Assembly (NCBI RefSeq): GCF_035222485.1
Contig: NC_085920.1
Span: forward strand, 8,108,001-8,172,000
Source: Podospora pseudoanserina
Lineage: Eukaryota > Ascomycota > Sordariomycetes > Sordariales > Podosporaceae
Reading direction: 5' to 3'
Length of the DNA stretch: 64,000 nucleotides
A program made the translations under genes and the position numbers. Of this stretch, positions 32,956 through 44,816 are shown in pieces; position 1 is the first letter of the stretch; each line of letters starts with the position of its first letter. The notes under the pieces were generated by a model. It saw nothing but the letters and a program-made list of their open reading frames with translations. It was not told where the DNA came from and made no database searches.

Positions 32956-34796
32956 ATGGTGGGCGCGGTGGTATACCCGCTTTCGGGTACGGCCGATTTG
33001 TCCAGGATCGAAGCTCCAGTGACCTTCAAGGCCTATCTACTCTGCGGCTTCGCAGCGTTTGGTGGTATCTGTAAGTCTGTCTGCCCTGTAGTGGCATATG
33101 ATCGAGGTTGGCTAACTCAAAGGGCTGTGCAGTCTTTGGATATGACACCGGATGGATGTCGGGTGTGTTGGGGATGCCTTACTTCATTACTCTATACACA
33201 GGATTGCAGTATAACTACAAAACCGGAGAACCAGTAGATGTCCCCAAAACCGAGTTCGGTCTTCCTTCCTCTCAAAAGTCTCTCATGACATCGATCCTCT
33301 CCTGCGGTACCTTCTTTGGAGCTCTGATTGCCGGTGATGTCGCCGATTTCCTCGGCCGCCGTCCTACTATCATCATCGGGTGTCTCGTCTTCTGCGTCGG
33401 ATGCATTCTCGAAATCATCTCGACCAACCAGGAAGTGCTATTTGTCATGGGCCGTTTGGTATCAGGTGTGGGAGTCGGTTTCATTTCCGCCGTTATTATC
33501 CTGTACATGGCCGAGGTTGCGCCTAGGAAGGTTCGTGGTGCTCTTGTGTCAGGGTATCAGTTCTGTATCACGCTTGGTATTCTACTCGCCAACTGCGTGA
33601 CATACGCCAGCTCGAACCGAAACGACACCGGTTCCTATCGCATTCCAGTCGGCGTCCAGTTCCTATGGGCCATCATTCTAGGCATCGGCCTCTTTATCTT
33701 GCGTAAGTGGTCTCGTGTGGGCGCTGAAAAGGTCCAACTGGCAGACTAACTTGAATATCAGCCGAGTCACCCCGTTACTATGTCATGAAGGGCAAAATCG
33801 ATCTTGCCGCCAGGTCTCTCTCGCAAGTTCGTGGTCAGCCACTGGACTCGGATTACATCAAGGATGAGTTGGCGGAAATTGTTGCAAACCACGAGTATGA
33901 GATGCAGATTATTCCCCAGACTAGTTACATCGGCTCGTGGATTGCTTGCTTTCAGGGTTCACTGCGCAAAGGCAACAGCAACCTCAGACGTACCCTTCTT
34001 GGTTCTGGCATGCAAATGATGCAGCAGCTCACCGGTAAGCCAAGGAGATTTTCGTTGTCGTGGGACTTGATGCTGACCCAGAAAATCAGGTATCAACTTC
34101 ATCTTCTACTTCGGCACCACCTTCTTCCAGCAGCTTGGCACGATCCAAAACCCATTCTTCATCTCCCTTGTCACTACTCTCGTCAACGTTCTGTCCACGC
34201 CGATTTCCTTCATTGCTGTCGAGAAACTAGGCCGTCGTGTTCTTCTTAACTGGGGGGGTGTTGGCATGGTCATCACACAGTTCATTGTCGCCATCGTTGG
34301 TGTAACCGAAGGCCGCCCGGAGGCCCAAAACGACGCTGCTGTCAAAGTCATGATCGCCTTCATTTGCATCTACATCTTCTGTTTCGCTTCCACCTGGGGT
34401 CCGGTCGGCTGGGTCATCATCGGCGAGTGCTTCCCGCTGCCCATCCGTTCTCGTGGTGTTGGTATCTCGACAGCCTGCAACTGGTTCTGGAACTGTATCA
34501 TTGCCGTTATCACCCCTTACATGGTGGGTAACACACCCGGCTCGGCCAACTTGGGCCCCAGGGTGTTCTTCATTTGGGGGTCTCTCTGCATCGGCTCGAC
34601 ACTTTTTGCGTACTTTTTGGTTCCTGAAATGAAGGGTCTGACACTCGAACAAATCGACACGATGATGGAGGAGACTACACCAAGGAAGTCGAGAAGCTGG
34701 AAGCCGACGTCCACTTTTGCCGCGCAGATGGGACGTGTCAGGGACGAGAAGGGCAGTGCGAACCAGCAGGAGTTTGCTCCCGAGTCGGAGCCGTGA
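32956..34796 (+). CDS. MFS sugar porter, glucose transporter/sensor-like
   Basis: Plasma-membrane hexose transporter of the sugar porter family, 12 predicted membrane helices, 554 residues. Four exons: 32956-33070, 33133-33702, 33762-34034 and 34090-34796, with introns of 55-62 nt, the first two starting GTAAGT, all joined in frame. Hallmarks in order: FFGYDTGWMSGVLGMPYF in helix 1; GDVADFLGRRPTI after helix 2; GRLVSGVGVGF; YMAEVAPRKVRGALVSGYQ; PESPRYYVMKGK at the start of the central loop; the QQLTGINFIFYFGT hexose-recognition stretch split by intron 3; WGPVGWVIIGECFPLPIRSRG; and PEMKGLTLEQID after helix 12, where most relatives have PETKGL. The short C-terminal tail (about 45 residues) argues for a transporter rather than a long-tailed Snf3/Rgt2-type sensor. 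It resembles the RCO-3/high-affinity glucose group of Sordariomycetes as I recall it. Confidence 0.93.
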
Positions 34797-35407
34797 GAGG
34801 CCTTTGATGAGTGCGAAAGACGATGTTATGTCTTATGAGACATGAGGGGCTGGTGGCGGCGGTTCGGGCGGGGGCGGCTTGGGTGTTGGTCTACGCAATA
34901 ATTCAGATGAGCGGGGATGTGTATGTGTGATTGTGGGTGAGGTTTGGTTGGATACCCGGTGGGCAAAGGATGGAGCATCGAATCTTTCAACATCACTACG
35001 ATACTATACTTTTTTTACTGCTTTTCTTTTCTTCGTCATATAGCACCATCTGACTCGGTCAGTCCAGCAGACGCTGTGTTCAAACTCGACGACAACAGCA
35101 GACTTCAAATTATATATTGCCGACTTCTCTTTCTTGGCTCCATGTCTTATTTCCCGTCTTGTTGAACAAGGTTGCCTTTTTTGTGCGCAGTGCGACATGT
35201 ATCACCGTCACGTGGCAGTGGAACGATATACTGCCTGCCGATGCAGGCAACCTACCTACCGACTCCGAGGCATTCTTTCCCATCTAGTGAGCAATTTCAA
35301 AAGAAGCTGTCGGCACCGACGATAAGTTTGTTATCGTCTGGTCTCCTTACCCCAACCTTCAACACCCAACCTCCAACACCCACAACGACTACAATTTCCG
35401 CAATTAC
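34797..35407. other. Intergenic region between transporter and acetyltransferase
   Basis: 3' untranslated region of the transporter followed by the promoter and AC-rich leader of the next plus-strand gene. No gene-like frame seen. Confidence 0.5.
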
Positions 35408-36729
35408 ATGGCACCCGTTTCAAACAAGAGAACCAAAAAGATGAGCAATGGAAAGCGCGATGACTCCCAAGAACCGCTTGCGGCTCGGTTCGCTAAAAGA
35501 ATAAAGCTCTCACACGATGTGCCAGTGACGAGTTCTTCGGTCAAACTCCCAGCTGCCTCTTTGAGGATTCCTTTCCCCGAAAAAGTGAGTAACTGCCACC
35601 GCTATCTCAGTCCTAGTTTGGATACCCTGACCGCGTTGCTGATCTGGTATTAATGTAGCCTGCAGTTATTGAGGAACGAAACGGTGAAATCGAATTCCGC
35701 GTGGTCAACAATGACGGCAGCCGAGAGCACATGATCATATTGACAGGCCTCAAGTGCCTGTTTCAAAAGCAACTTCCAAAGATGCCCAAGGACTACATTG
35801 CCCGCCTCGTCTACGATCGCGCCCATCTGTCGCTCGCCATCATCAAGAGACCGTTGGAGGTCATAGGCGGGATAACCTTTCGAGAGTTCCGCCAGCGGGA
35901 GTTTGCCGAGATTGTGTTTTGTGCCGTGTCGTCCGACCAGCAGGTCAAAGGATATGGAGCCCACCTCATGGCCCATCTCAAGGACTACGTCAAGGCAACC
36001 TCGCCAGTGATGCATTTCCTCACATACGCGGACAATTACGCGACGGGTTACTTTCAAAAGCAGGGATTTTCTAAGGAGATCACCCTCGACAAGGCCATAT
36101 GGATGGGTTACATCAAGGACTACGAGGGAGGGACGCTAATGCTCTGCTCGTTGGTCCCTCGAATTCGATATCTGGAGTCCGGTCGTATGCTTCTGAAACA
36201 AAAAGAGACCGTGCAGGCCAAGATTAGGTCTCTGAGCAAAAGCCATGTCGTCCATCAGCCGCCTGCTCAATGGATCGTTCAGAGCAACAGCGGCGCCGCT
36301 CTTACCCCCATCGATCCTCTCTCCATCCTGGCCATTCGAGCCACAGGCTGGTCCCCAGACATGGATGCCTTGGCCCGTCTCCCTCGTCGCGGACCTCACT
36401 TCAAGGAGATAAGACGCTTCCTGTACCAGATCCAAAACCACAAGCAGGCGTGGCCTTTTCTGGCCCCCGTTAATAGAGATGAAGTTCCGGACTATTATAA
36501 GATTATAGCCAACCCGATGGATCTCTCTACGATAGAGGAGAGACTGGAACACGATGCATACGCGACACCTAAGGATTTCATTGCGGATATGAAGTTGATT
36601 TTCAGCAACTGTCGTAAGTACAATGATGCCACGACGGTGTATGCCAAGTGTGCGGCGAAGCTGGAGAAGTACATGTGGGGTCTGGTGAAGGAGATCCCGG
36701 AGTGGTATGAGCTGCTTGAGGGCCAATGA
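35408..36729 (+). CDS. GCN5: GCN5-type histone acetyltransferase with bromodomain
   Basis: Catalytic subunit type of SAGA/ADA complexes, acetylating histone H3 lysines from acetyl-CoA. Two exons, 35408-35584 and 35659-36729, joined in phase 0 over a 74-nt intron with a GTGAGT donor; 415 residues. The N terminus is short and basic (nuclear). The GNAT domain covers about 65-230: [19 protein letters not shown], the catalytic glutamate in FAEIVFCAV (E143), the acetyl-CoA loop [10 protein letters not shown] (154-163), and [21 protein letters not shown]-terminal bromodomain (about 305-408) has [31 protein letters not shown] and the acetyl-lysine-binding Asn in CRKYND. Compared with my memory of canonical filamentous GCN5, several conserved positions differ (for example [14 protein letters not shown]), so a divergent paralogue is possible. 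The start has an in-frame alternative at M12. Confidence 0.92.
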
Positions 36730-38124
36730 TTTCTGTGTTTGATTTTGGGGAGAGTTGAGGCGGGTGGTTTGAAGCTGGGTCCTGAGCGGTTTCATACAGA
36801 GTAGCGGCATGGTTCGGACGTTTGTCTTTCTGTTCAACAAGGCTTCATAGGAGTCCAACTGGTCCAGCAGCTCTTATCCATGTTATGGGCTTTGTACTCA
36901 TCATTTTCTGATGTAATCAACTTATGTCACATTTGAATGGTAGAACCATACACCGGTTTGGTCTTCGTTGTTCCTAAAACCGCATAACCCAAGTTGGAGC
37001 CGGGGAATCTGTTGGGGATGTTGGATCATTTTGAGACTAAGCTGAGGTGGATGAAGAGGGAGTAAACAATCAATAGTACATAAAAATAATTAGCATTGTT
37101 GAACAAGTATAGGTAGTTACCTCTATCAAAGGTCCGGCCTTGCAAGGAAAAAATATTTAAAGATCTTCTTTAATGGTCACAACAGTATGGAGTAGTCCTG
37201 ATATCTCAGAGCATTCGAAAACAAGTTCCAACATGACCAATATGTCCCTCGACCGCGCTCGTTGGGGACATCATGCAGGTTCAAGAGATCACCGGTCTTG
37301 ACAGCTGATGAAATTTGAAAAATGAAAAGGATACAGATCCATTGCCACCATGTATTCGTGGGCTCTGACATATTGTGAAATTCTGTTGTGGTAGGCACTT
37401 GACAGACCCAGATCACTTACAGCCTTGTGGCATTGATGAGGTAAAAGGTGTTGTAAGTGAGGCCTGGCCAATCATGTTACACGACTTACTGGTTTGCGCA
37501 CGGTCCATCCCAGATCCCAAAGCCTCTCACTTCAGCCGGGCTCTAACATCTTATTAGACATCATTAGAATTAAAGATTGCCCTTCTAACAGAAACTTTGC
37601 TTCTCCATCATTTTTGTCTACATAACTAACAACATGCATGTTGATTGGATTATGGCTTCCTGTTGGCGTGCCCTTACAGTGCACCCGCTCGCCGTCTGAC
37701 GGCCCGGCGTGAGTCACAGGCCGTGTTCACAGCCGTCCAATGGAGACCGGGGCGGGATTTGAGTGCTGTTGGTGCCGGGACAGAAATGCGCGCGGGGCAG
37801 CAGCGTGCCGTCAGTGTCCATACAGTTGTGTCTCACTTGTGTTGGAACAGCTCATGATCACCAACACTGACTGGCCCGGAAAGGCAGTGAAGCAGAAAAC
37901 CGACACCTGCAATCGTGCATCTCACGCCGACATCGAGAGAGAGCGCAGACTCTATGTGTTTAAGAGAGCCCGATTCCTCACGACTACCATCGCATCTTAT
38001 CTCTAAGGGCATTCAGCCATTGTGTGCCCTTGATATCGAGGTTTTTGACAACTGCGGAATTTGTTCCACTCTTTGTAGAGCCTGAGCCGCCTGCCTCCCG
38101 CCCAACCTCAAATAGCCTGGAAAA
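36730..38124. other. Intergenic region upstream of the ABC-F gene
   Basis: About 1.4 kb. It holds the GCN5 3' untranslated region and the ABC-F promoter. The only item worth noting is a small Cys-rich open frame at 37740-38006 (listed separately). Otherwise nothing seen. Confidence 0.45.
37740..38006 (+). CDS. Possible small Cys-rich (zinc-ribbon-like) protein
   Basis: An 88-codon open frame beginning METGAGFECCWCRDRN and continuing to CRQCPYSC, a CxC plus CxxC spacing reminiscent of a RanBP2-type or other small zinc ribbon. It stops 118 bp before the ABC-F start, so it could equally be an ORF within that gene's promoter or leader. No other domain, no signal peptide. I do not recognise a family, and chance is a real alternative for so short a frame. 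Confidence 0.25.
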   Translation: METGAGFECCWCRDRNARGAAACRQCPYSCVSLVLEQLMITNTDWPGKAVKQKTDTCNRASHADIERERRLYVFKRARFLTTTIASYL

Positions 38125-40508
38125 ATGACGTCCGCCAACTCCACTTCCGCAACCACTATTCTTTGCACATGCAAACAAACCCGCTTTCACATCTCTGATC
38201 GTCCCAACTACCGCGAGGTTTGCCTCCCACCTATCACACTCGATTTTCCCACTAACTTCTCTGTAGCTTGACATCTCAGGCCTCAACATCACCATCGTGC
38301 CCGGTGCCTCTTCCCCCTCGTCAACAACTACAAAGAAAGGGAAGGGTAAGGCTGGAGCAGAGGGTACCGAGATCCTGAGCAATGCCGACCTAAAGCTCAA
38401 GGCGGGCGCACGATACGCTCTTGTCGGCCGCAACGGGGCTGGCAAATCCACTTTGCTGAGGGCCATCAGCGAGAAGCTTATCCCCGGAATACCGGAGGAG
38501 GTCAGAGTGGGAATACTCCAACAGACTGGTATACCTGACGACGCAGACGACGATGAGTGGAAGGACGGAGGGCCCGAAACAGGAGGGCAGACAGTACTGG
38601 AGCAGGTGGTAGACCGAGCTACTGCCAAGGGTGAGGTGGAGAGGGACATCAAACAATTGACTAAAGGAGTCAACGATCCTGACCCATATGGGACTCTGAG
38701 GGCTGTGCGGAAGTTGAAGTACGAGAGAATGCAAAAGAAGCTGTTTGTCTTGGACAAGGACGCCAGTCTAAGGAGCGGAGCGAGGGGGTTACAGGCCAGA
38801 AAGGCGTTGGTGGAATTTGAGAAGGAGGTTGAAAAAGCTGAAAAGATGTGAGTTTGTTCGGAGGTACCAGGACAGTTGATAGTAACCATACAACAGGAAT
38901 GATCAGCCAGAGGAGGAAATCTCGGCCGAGATACTGCAAGCAGAGATCCAAGAGGCGGCAGATATGCTTGTGGAGCTGGAACTACAAGTCGAACCAACTC
39001 GGTTGGCTGACATTGAGTCCCAGGCAAAGAAAATCTTGACCGGCCTAGGGTTTACGGATGCTTATATGGCCAGGCCCGCAAACACCCTCTCAGGAGGATG
39101 GCAGATGCGGAGTAACCTTGCCGTGGCTCTGCTTCAGGAGACAGACATCCTGATTCTGGACGAGCCGACCAATTTTCTCGACCTTCTCGGTATCATCTGG
39201 CTTCAGAAGTACCTGGAGGGGCTGGAGGATATTCACCCTACACCTCCCACTCTAATCTTGGTGTCCCACGATCGCGACTTCACCTCCACGGTGTGCACTG
39301 ATCTGATGATACTCAAAGACAGGGGCCTCGCCTACTTCCACGGCGACCTGCCAACCTACGAGGCTGCCCAGGCCGAGCGGAAGCTCTACCTCACCAAGAT
39401 GAAAGACGCCCAAGACAAGCAGAAAGCCCATATTCAAGACTCCATCCAAAAGAATATGGCTGCGGGCCGGAAGAACGACGACCAGAACAAGCTCCGCCAG
39501 GCCAAGTCCCGTCAAAAGAAGCTCGACGACCGTTGGGGCATGCAAGTTAACGCAAAGGGCCACAAATTCAAGCTCAACCGTGACATGGCTGGCTATCACG
39601 AATCGGCAAGAGAGGCAATTGACATCCCTAAAGATGACAAGTCTGTGTCTATCTCTTTGCCTCTTCCGCCAGACCTCCGCTTCCCCGGCCCGTTGATATC
39701 ACTTGAGAATGTCAGCTTCCGCTACAAGATCAAAGGCAGGCCGGCTCACCTGGTTGTACCGACGCTCCAAGACATCACCCTGTCTGTCTCCATGGGCGAC
39801 CGCATTGGCATTGTCGGTCTCAACGGTGCTGGCAAGTCGACACTCATCCGGCTACTAGTCTCGGATCCTACCTCGTCGACTTCTGGATCGATGTCCGGTG
39901 CAATTCAGAAACACCCGCGGCTCAAGCTAGGGTATTATTCCCAGCATGCAGTCACCAGCCTGCTATCTCTTGGCCGGGCAACACCATCTCTCACCGCTCT
40001 ATCTCTTTTAATGTCCGAAACTGCTGGAGTGATGGAAGAACCAGACGTGCGGGGACTGCTAGGATCTCTCGGTCTCCCAGGCCGTCTGGCATCTAATGTG
40101 CCGCTGACAAAACTTTCCGGTGGCCAGCTCGTCCGTTGCGAATTGGCCAGGTTGCTCTGGAGTCACCCACACTGCCTGGTGCTGGATGAACCGACTACTC
40201 ATCTTGACTACGAAACTGTCACGGCCCTGCGGGAAGCACTGAGATACTGGCCCGGCGCCGTTGTCTTGGTGTCCCACGACCGTTGGTTCGTCAAGGGTGC
40301 TGTGGAGAATCTGAAGGATGAGGATGTGGACAGTGATGGTGAAGCCAACGATGGTGAGGAAGACGAGGAGGAGCAAAAAAGGAGGAGACTGGTGTATAAG
40401 CTCGTTGCTGGGAAGGAAGGGGGCAAGATGACGTTGCTTGATAAGGGTGGTGTCAGCCAGTTTGAAGAGGGAGTGGAGAAGAAGGTGAGGAAGATGATGG
40501 CCACCTAG
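38125..40508 (+). CDS. ABC-F family ATPase (soluble twin-cassette ABC protein)
   Basis: Cytosolic ABC protein with two ATP-binding cassettes and no membrane domain, 761 residues; relatives act on ribosomes or translation factors. Exons 38125-38217, 38267-38847 and 38897-40508, both introns 49 nt. The first cassette has Walker A GRNGAGKST (about 86-94), a long insert, signature LSGGWQMR and Walker B ILILDEPTNFLD. Then comes the charged inter-cassette linker with repeated Lys/Gln, about 430-480, typical of ABC-F. The second cassette has GLNGAGKST (about 532-540), LSGGQLVRCELARLL and LVLDEPTTHLD, then the H-loop VLVSHDRWF. An acidic stretch and a basic tail end the protein. It is not clearly Gcn20, Arb1 or New1; I place it in a filamentous-fungal ABC-F group of unknown target. 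The first exon was assigned from the in-frame splice, with moderate certainty. Confidence 0.9.
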
Positions 40509-41753
40509 GCTTCGAGGTAGTTTGAAGTCCGAATGTACGTGAGCGACATTGTTTAGAAATGAATTTTGCTGCGAATTTGGTGTTTTCTTCTTGACGTTAC
40601 TACCCTCCTCCTCAACCTCATCTTGTGAAAACTAATGATACCTAAACCTTTGTTGATAGCCTGGCGAATACAAACAGAACAACCCATGAAGGGCCCCCCT
40701 CACTTCTCCCAAGCTCGTATTCCCATCATCAAGCACCAATGTACCGACTGTGCCTACTCTCGACGTTACACACCCTACAAGAAGCTAACGAGGATTCGAG
40801 CATGTTTTCCTTGACCAGCTCCCAGTAGCGCCGCGAAAGAGGAATCATGCACGCAATCATGATCCCGGACCTCCGTATCCCTTTCTCTGACTGCCTTTTC
40901 TCCCTTATGATTCGCAGAGCCCACAGAAGGACAAGCACTTCAAACATCTTCCCAGGTATTCCGTCGCCCAATTGTTTGCTTCCCACAACAGAGCTACTCG
41001 GAGATTAGTACGTTGTGCTCGCTCAACCACCCGTATTTCCATTTAGACGGCCAATAAAACCTTTACACCTCGTGACCGAGAAGCCATGCATCTGGATATT
41101 GACAGCCCTGCATAAACATGTCTTGCAGCTGTTGAAGAAAAAGCAAGCACCCGACGATTCAACAAAAGAAGAACATGTCACAAGAAGCAGGACCAAAAAT
41201 CTGTGCAAAGTTGGTATGTTACTGTCTCCAGCGTAATTATAGGACAAGAAGTCTTCTACAATCCCTCTCTTCCATTCTCTCTTACAACATATTCCGTAAC
41301 AAAAAAAATCACAAAATGCCCGAGACAATCCGTCCAAGAACAGTCTCGGCAGAGTATCAAGTCGAAGAGTATAAAACAAGAAACCCAGCTGGCTTCCCCC
41401 CTCGCATCCAGTCCAGTCCTTGACCCCCGGAAGTTCCCACACACCCACAGGGCATGATGGCCAAAAAAAACAAAAAAACAAGCACGCTGCGTCGTAAAAT
41501 GGTTTCTAAAGCATCCCTGGAAAATTAACGTGCTCCTTTGCCCAATATCCTTTGGCAGAAAAAAAACCAACCAAATCCATTTGTCGCCTGGAAACACGCA
41601 ACATTCCAACTCTGCACAAACAAAGGTGATTAAGGCTTAGGTGTGCGGGCTATCAGGTCGTGTCTCATGTCTCGTAAAAGCAGTGTGCCCTCGGAAATCC
41701 ATTGTCCTGTGGTGTTCATGTCGAACCTCCGAGGATTTGGTGCCGTTAGGAGT
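40509..41753. other. Convergent intergenic region
   Basis: About 1.2 kb between the ends of the ABC-F gene (plus) and the GPI-protein gene (minus), so mostly 3' untranslated regions. No gene-like frame or repeat seen. Confidence 0.5.
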
Positions 41754-42555
41754 TTAGAGAAGAGCGACAACACCGGCAATGAGGAGTAGGGCGCTGACGG
41801 GAGCGGCGAAGGTACCAGCGGCACCCTCAGCGATGTTGGAGACGGAAGGAGCAGGTGCGGAGGGCGAGGGAGAGGTGCCAAGGGAGACGGTGCTGTTAGA
41901 CGCGCCACCGGTAGCAGAGGCGGAAGCCGAGGCAAGACCAGAGCTGGTGATGGTGATGGCAGCCGAAGTAGAGTTCTTACCACCAAAGACGATCGAGCTG
42001 CTGGCGCTGGTACTGGTAGTTGTGGGAGGAGCGGTGGAAATGACCTCGGAGCTGGTGGTAGAGGTCGAAGTGGCAGGAGGAGGGGTCTGAGAGACGAGAC
42101 CACCAGTCACCTCGAATGCAGCAGCGCAGGCCTCAAGGTCCATAGAGTTGGGGCAGCACCACGTCTCACCGGCCTTGTCGGCTGTGCAGTAGTAGCCAGC
42201 GTCGCAGGAGTCTATCTTACGCGTTAGTCATGAGCTTTTCCAAACATCACGATTGCCAGCACATACTGCCAGACTGATCGGGGCAGCACGTCTGAGCCGC
42301 TTGAGCGTTGAAGCAGTGCACCTGGTTGTCGGTGGAAGCGCAAGTTGTGTAGCCGGCACCGCAAGCCTCCTCGCAAGTGTTTCCCTCTCCACACACGGCC
42401 TGCTCTGGCTGGTACCCGGGGGCATCTTGACGGCGACCGATGGAGAACAGGGAGCGGGTCGACATCTTCACGAGCTGAGGCTTGTAGGGTTGCTCGGCAG
42501 CGACATTGACGGCGAAGGCGAGAGCCGCCAGAGCGGTGATGGATTTGGCGAGCAT
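41754..42555 (-). CDS. GPI-anchored, Cys- and Ser/Thr-rich cell-surface protein
   Basis: Secreted wall or plasma-membrane protein of 248 residues. Exons 42555-42267 and 42211-41754 over a 55-nt intron (GTATGT donor). A clean signal peptide (MLAKSITALAALAFAVNVAA) is followed by a Cys-rich part of about 110 residues with spaced CC pairs (TCCPDQSGS, TWCCPNSMDLEAC), probably disulphide-bonded. Next is a Ser/Thr/Ala-rich stalk for O-glycosylation with one N-glycosylation site (GGKNSTS). The C-terminal tail is hydrophobic (AAPVSALLLIAGVVALL) after a small-residue region, as for GPI anchoring. Function is unknown; similar proteins are common in Sordariomycetes. Not a CFEM domain: the eight-cysteine spacing does not fit. 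The start is the only Met before the signal peptide. Confidence 0.87.
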
Positions 42556-44322
42556 TGTGATGGATTGATTTGGTGAGTTTTGAGGTATTGGGTAGCGCGT
42601 TCAAATCGAGGATCGAGGAGGGCGGTAATTAAATTGGCGGACAAAAATATGTCGTTCGTAGCCGATGTTGCAAAAACGAATGGATCGAGTACAGGACTCT
42701 GGAAAGGAATGACAATTTCTTCAGGTGAAGAGGCGATGGGTGGCCAAACAGAAGCAAAAGGTGAGCAGAGGGAGAAATGAGGGCGACGGGGCGGTTAAAA
42801 ACGAGCGCGAGGATCTGGGCACTCTGGGGGGGTGCTGGGGGTGGACGGGCCTCTTGACGATAGCGGGAAGGTATCGCTGCCGCAGACTCTTGCGGCCAGG
42901 GTACACATTCGACCCTGCCAATTGGCAGCCAAGCAACCATTTGAGACCATCTCCTTAATTTTAGCGTTGGGCATTGCTTCCCTGCGCGGCACGGTACCTG
43001 CGTCTGGTTGTGCGGTGTTCCTGGCAGACAGCAGCAAGCCAGGAACCAGGCGCCAATGACAGATGGGCGGGCAAGCTCATCCCAAAATTCCCAATTCAGT
43101 CAGGAAATCAACAGCTCCGTTTCCCAATGGCAGCTTCCACCTGCTCTTCCAGTTCAGATGAGTGATTTCCCTGTTTCCCCCCCTACCGCTCGCTGCCTCA
43201 CGCATGAAGCAAGCCTGACGTGGTGGTCCCATCTTCAACGTCGCGTGCGTCTGTGTCGGCGCGCTCTGTGGTCGCCGTGGACAGCCAAGAGGTTGCCAAC
43301 AAGGCCTTCCCTGAGCAACAGTGGATGTCAAGGGCAGTTCTGGGCCAACAAGGAGGCCAGCGGTTTCTCAATCTTCGATTTTCCGGCGACCTTGCCGTGG
43401 GAAATTTGTCGCTGGCAAAACCCCGGCAGGAGTTTTCTGTTTCGATGCACACCAAGCCGGAGCAAAGCAAATGAGGCCAAGCAACTCCCGATACACCTCA
43501 CCGTTAATCTCGGGGGATCTTCAGAGAACAATCTGGATTGCTGTGATATCGATAGCCTCATACCCATTCTCCACAAGCTCTCTCTATCGAGCATAATAGA
43601 ACAAAGATTCCCGACAATTCTCAAGCGCCAACGGACGGCGAAACGCCATTTCCGCATCTGTCAGTTTCGACCGAGCTGACTTTGCCAGCCTGCGCCGTTC
43701 AAGTTGGCGGCAGCTTTGGGTTCCATCATGAGGTAATTTGACTGGCTGTCAGTGCACGGTTCATCTCGACTGTTTCAAGCGATCGACATGGCCCGAGCGT
43801 CTCTGGCTATCAACAGGCGGTAATGGTGGCCGGTCCCACTTTCATGCCGGCCCGTAGCCGCAATTTCGGTCGGCCTTCCGCAGAATTCTCGGCTCGGGGG
43901 TGGTTGAGACTGGGGCAGCTGGAGTTTCGGCGGCATGATCAGTGACCTTTGAGACTGGGGACTTGTGAAATCTGGGGAAGTGTTTTGGAGCTCACCACTT
44001 GCTTCTTGTCACCGGCCACTCCAAAGCGTCGGTTTCGAGTTACCCCTGACTCGCTCCACTCACCACAGTAGCATAGTGTAGTTTTCAAGCTAACGAAGGT
44101 TGTGCGAAACAAGATGTACCATATATGATGGACGTGGGATACTCGATACATACACTTGTATATAAAATTACTACAGGGATAGGTTTTAGGGTGAGCAATG
44201 AGCTTGGTGAGGGGGCGTTATCTCTAAGCCTTGTCCAAGGGTTCCAAACCCCAACCGCCGCAGCCCACTCCCACAACTCCACACATAATCCCACTCCCGA
44301 GTCAAGAATAACACGACAGCAA
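42556..44322. other. Intergenic region upstream of the GPI-protein gene
   Basis: About 1.8 kb with normal composition. The part next to 42556 is the GPI-protein promoter. A 223-codon plus-strand frame at 43008-43679 lacks protein features and is rejected. No repeat seen. Confidence 0.45.
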
Positions 44323-44412
44323 GCGGGTTTAGCTCAGTTGGGAGAGCGTCAGACTGAAGTCAACTTCAGGAAGTCAATCTGAAGGTCATGTGTTCGATCC
44401 ACATAAACCGCA
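44323..44412 (+). tRNA. tRNA-Phe (anticodon GAA) with 17-nt intron
   Basis: Acceptor GCGGGTT with AAACCGC and discriminator A; box A TAGCTCAGTTGG; anticodon stem TCAGA/TCTGA. The loop is CTGAA plus G37, then a 17-nt intron between positions 37 and 38 (TCAACTTCAGGAAGTCA), then A. The T arm is ATGTG-TTCGATC-CACAT. The intron can pair with the anticodon (CTTCAG opposite CTGAAG), the usual precursor fold. The acceptor stem has one G-A mismatch at pair 5-68. Mature length is 73 nt. Confidence 0.95.
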
Positions 44413-44816
44413 AGCATCATTTCTTTTCCTTCTCTCAACCATCCCCTCCTCACTCCCTCTGAAGGAAGATAATATTACCTTTTTGGCATCAATTCTCCCG
44501 GCCTCCTTGTTGATCTTGTGTGAGGAGGATGAGTTTGGCAGCTATATATCATGTCGAGATTAGGCCGCTTTAATATAACACCACGTCGTGCTTTATTTCT
44601 CTAACTCGTGTAAATAAGATAACTACCAAGAACCAACCAACCTACACCCCCATACAAACCCCAAAGACAACTAAATCACCAAACATGCCCGCTGTTCTGC
44701 TTGCTAAATTTAAACTCCCCACCTCCCTTCGCAATTCCCACCAGCCCACCAATCCCCCAACATTACAAATTGATATTTCCTTTTTTCCCAACCCCTTCCA
44801 AAAAAAAAATTCAATT
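44413..44816. other. Intergenic region, GLO3 3' end
   Basis: About 400 bp holding the tRNA terminator and the 3' untranslated region of the minus-strand GLO3 gene. CT-rich strings and an A run near 44800, no gene. Confidence 0.5.

Noticed and set aside
43008-43679. 223-codon plus-strand open frame
   Set aside because: Composition resembles promoter DNA; no domain, no conserved motif.
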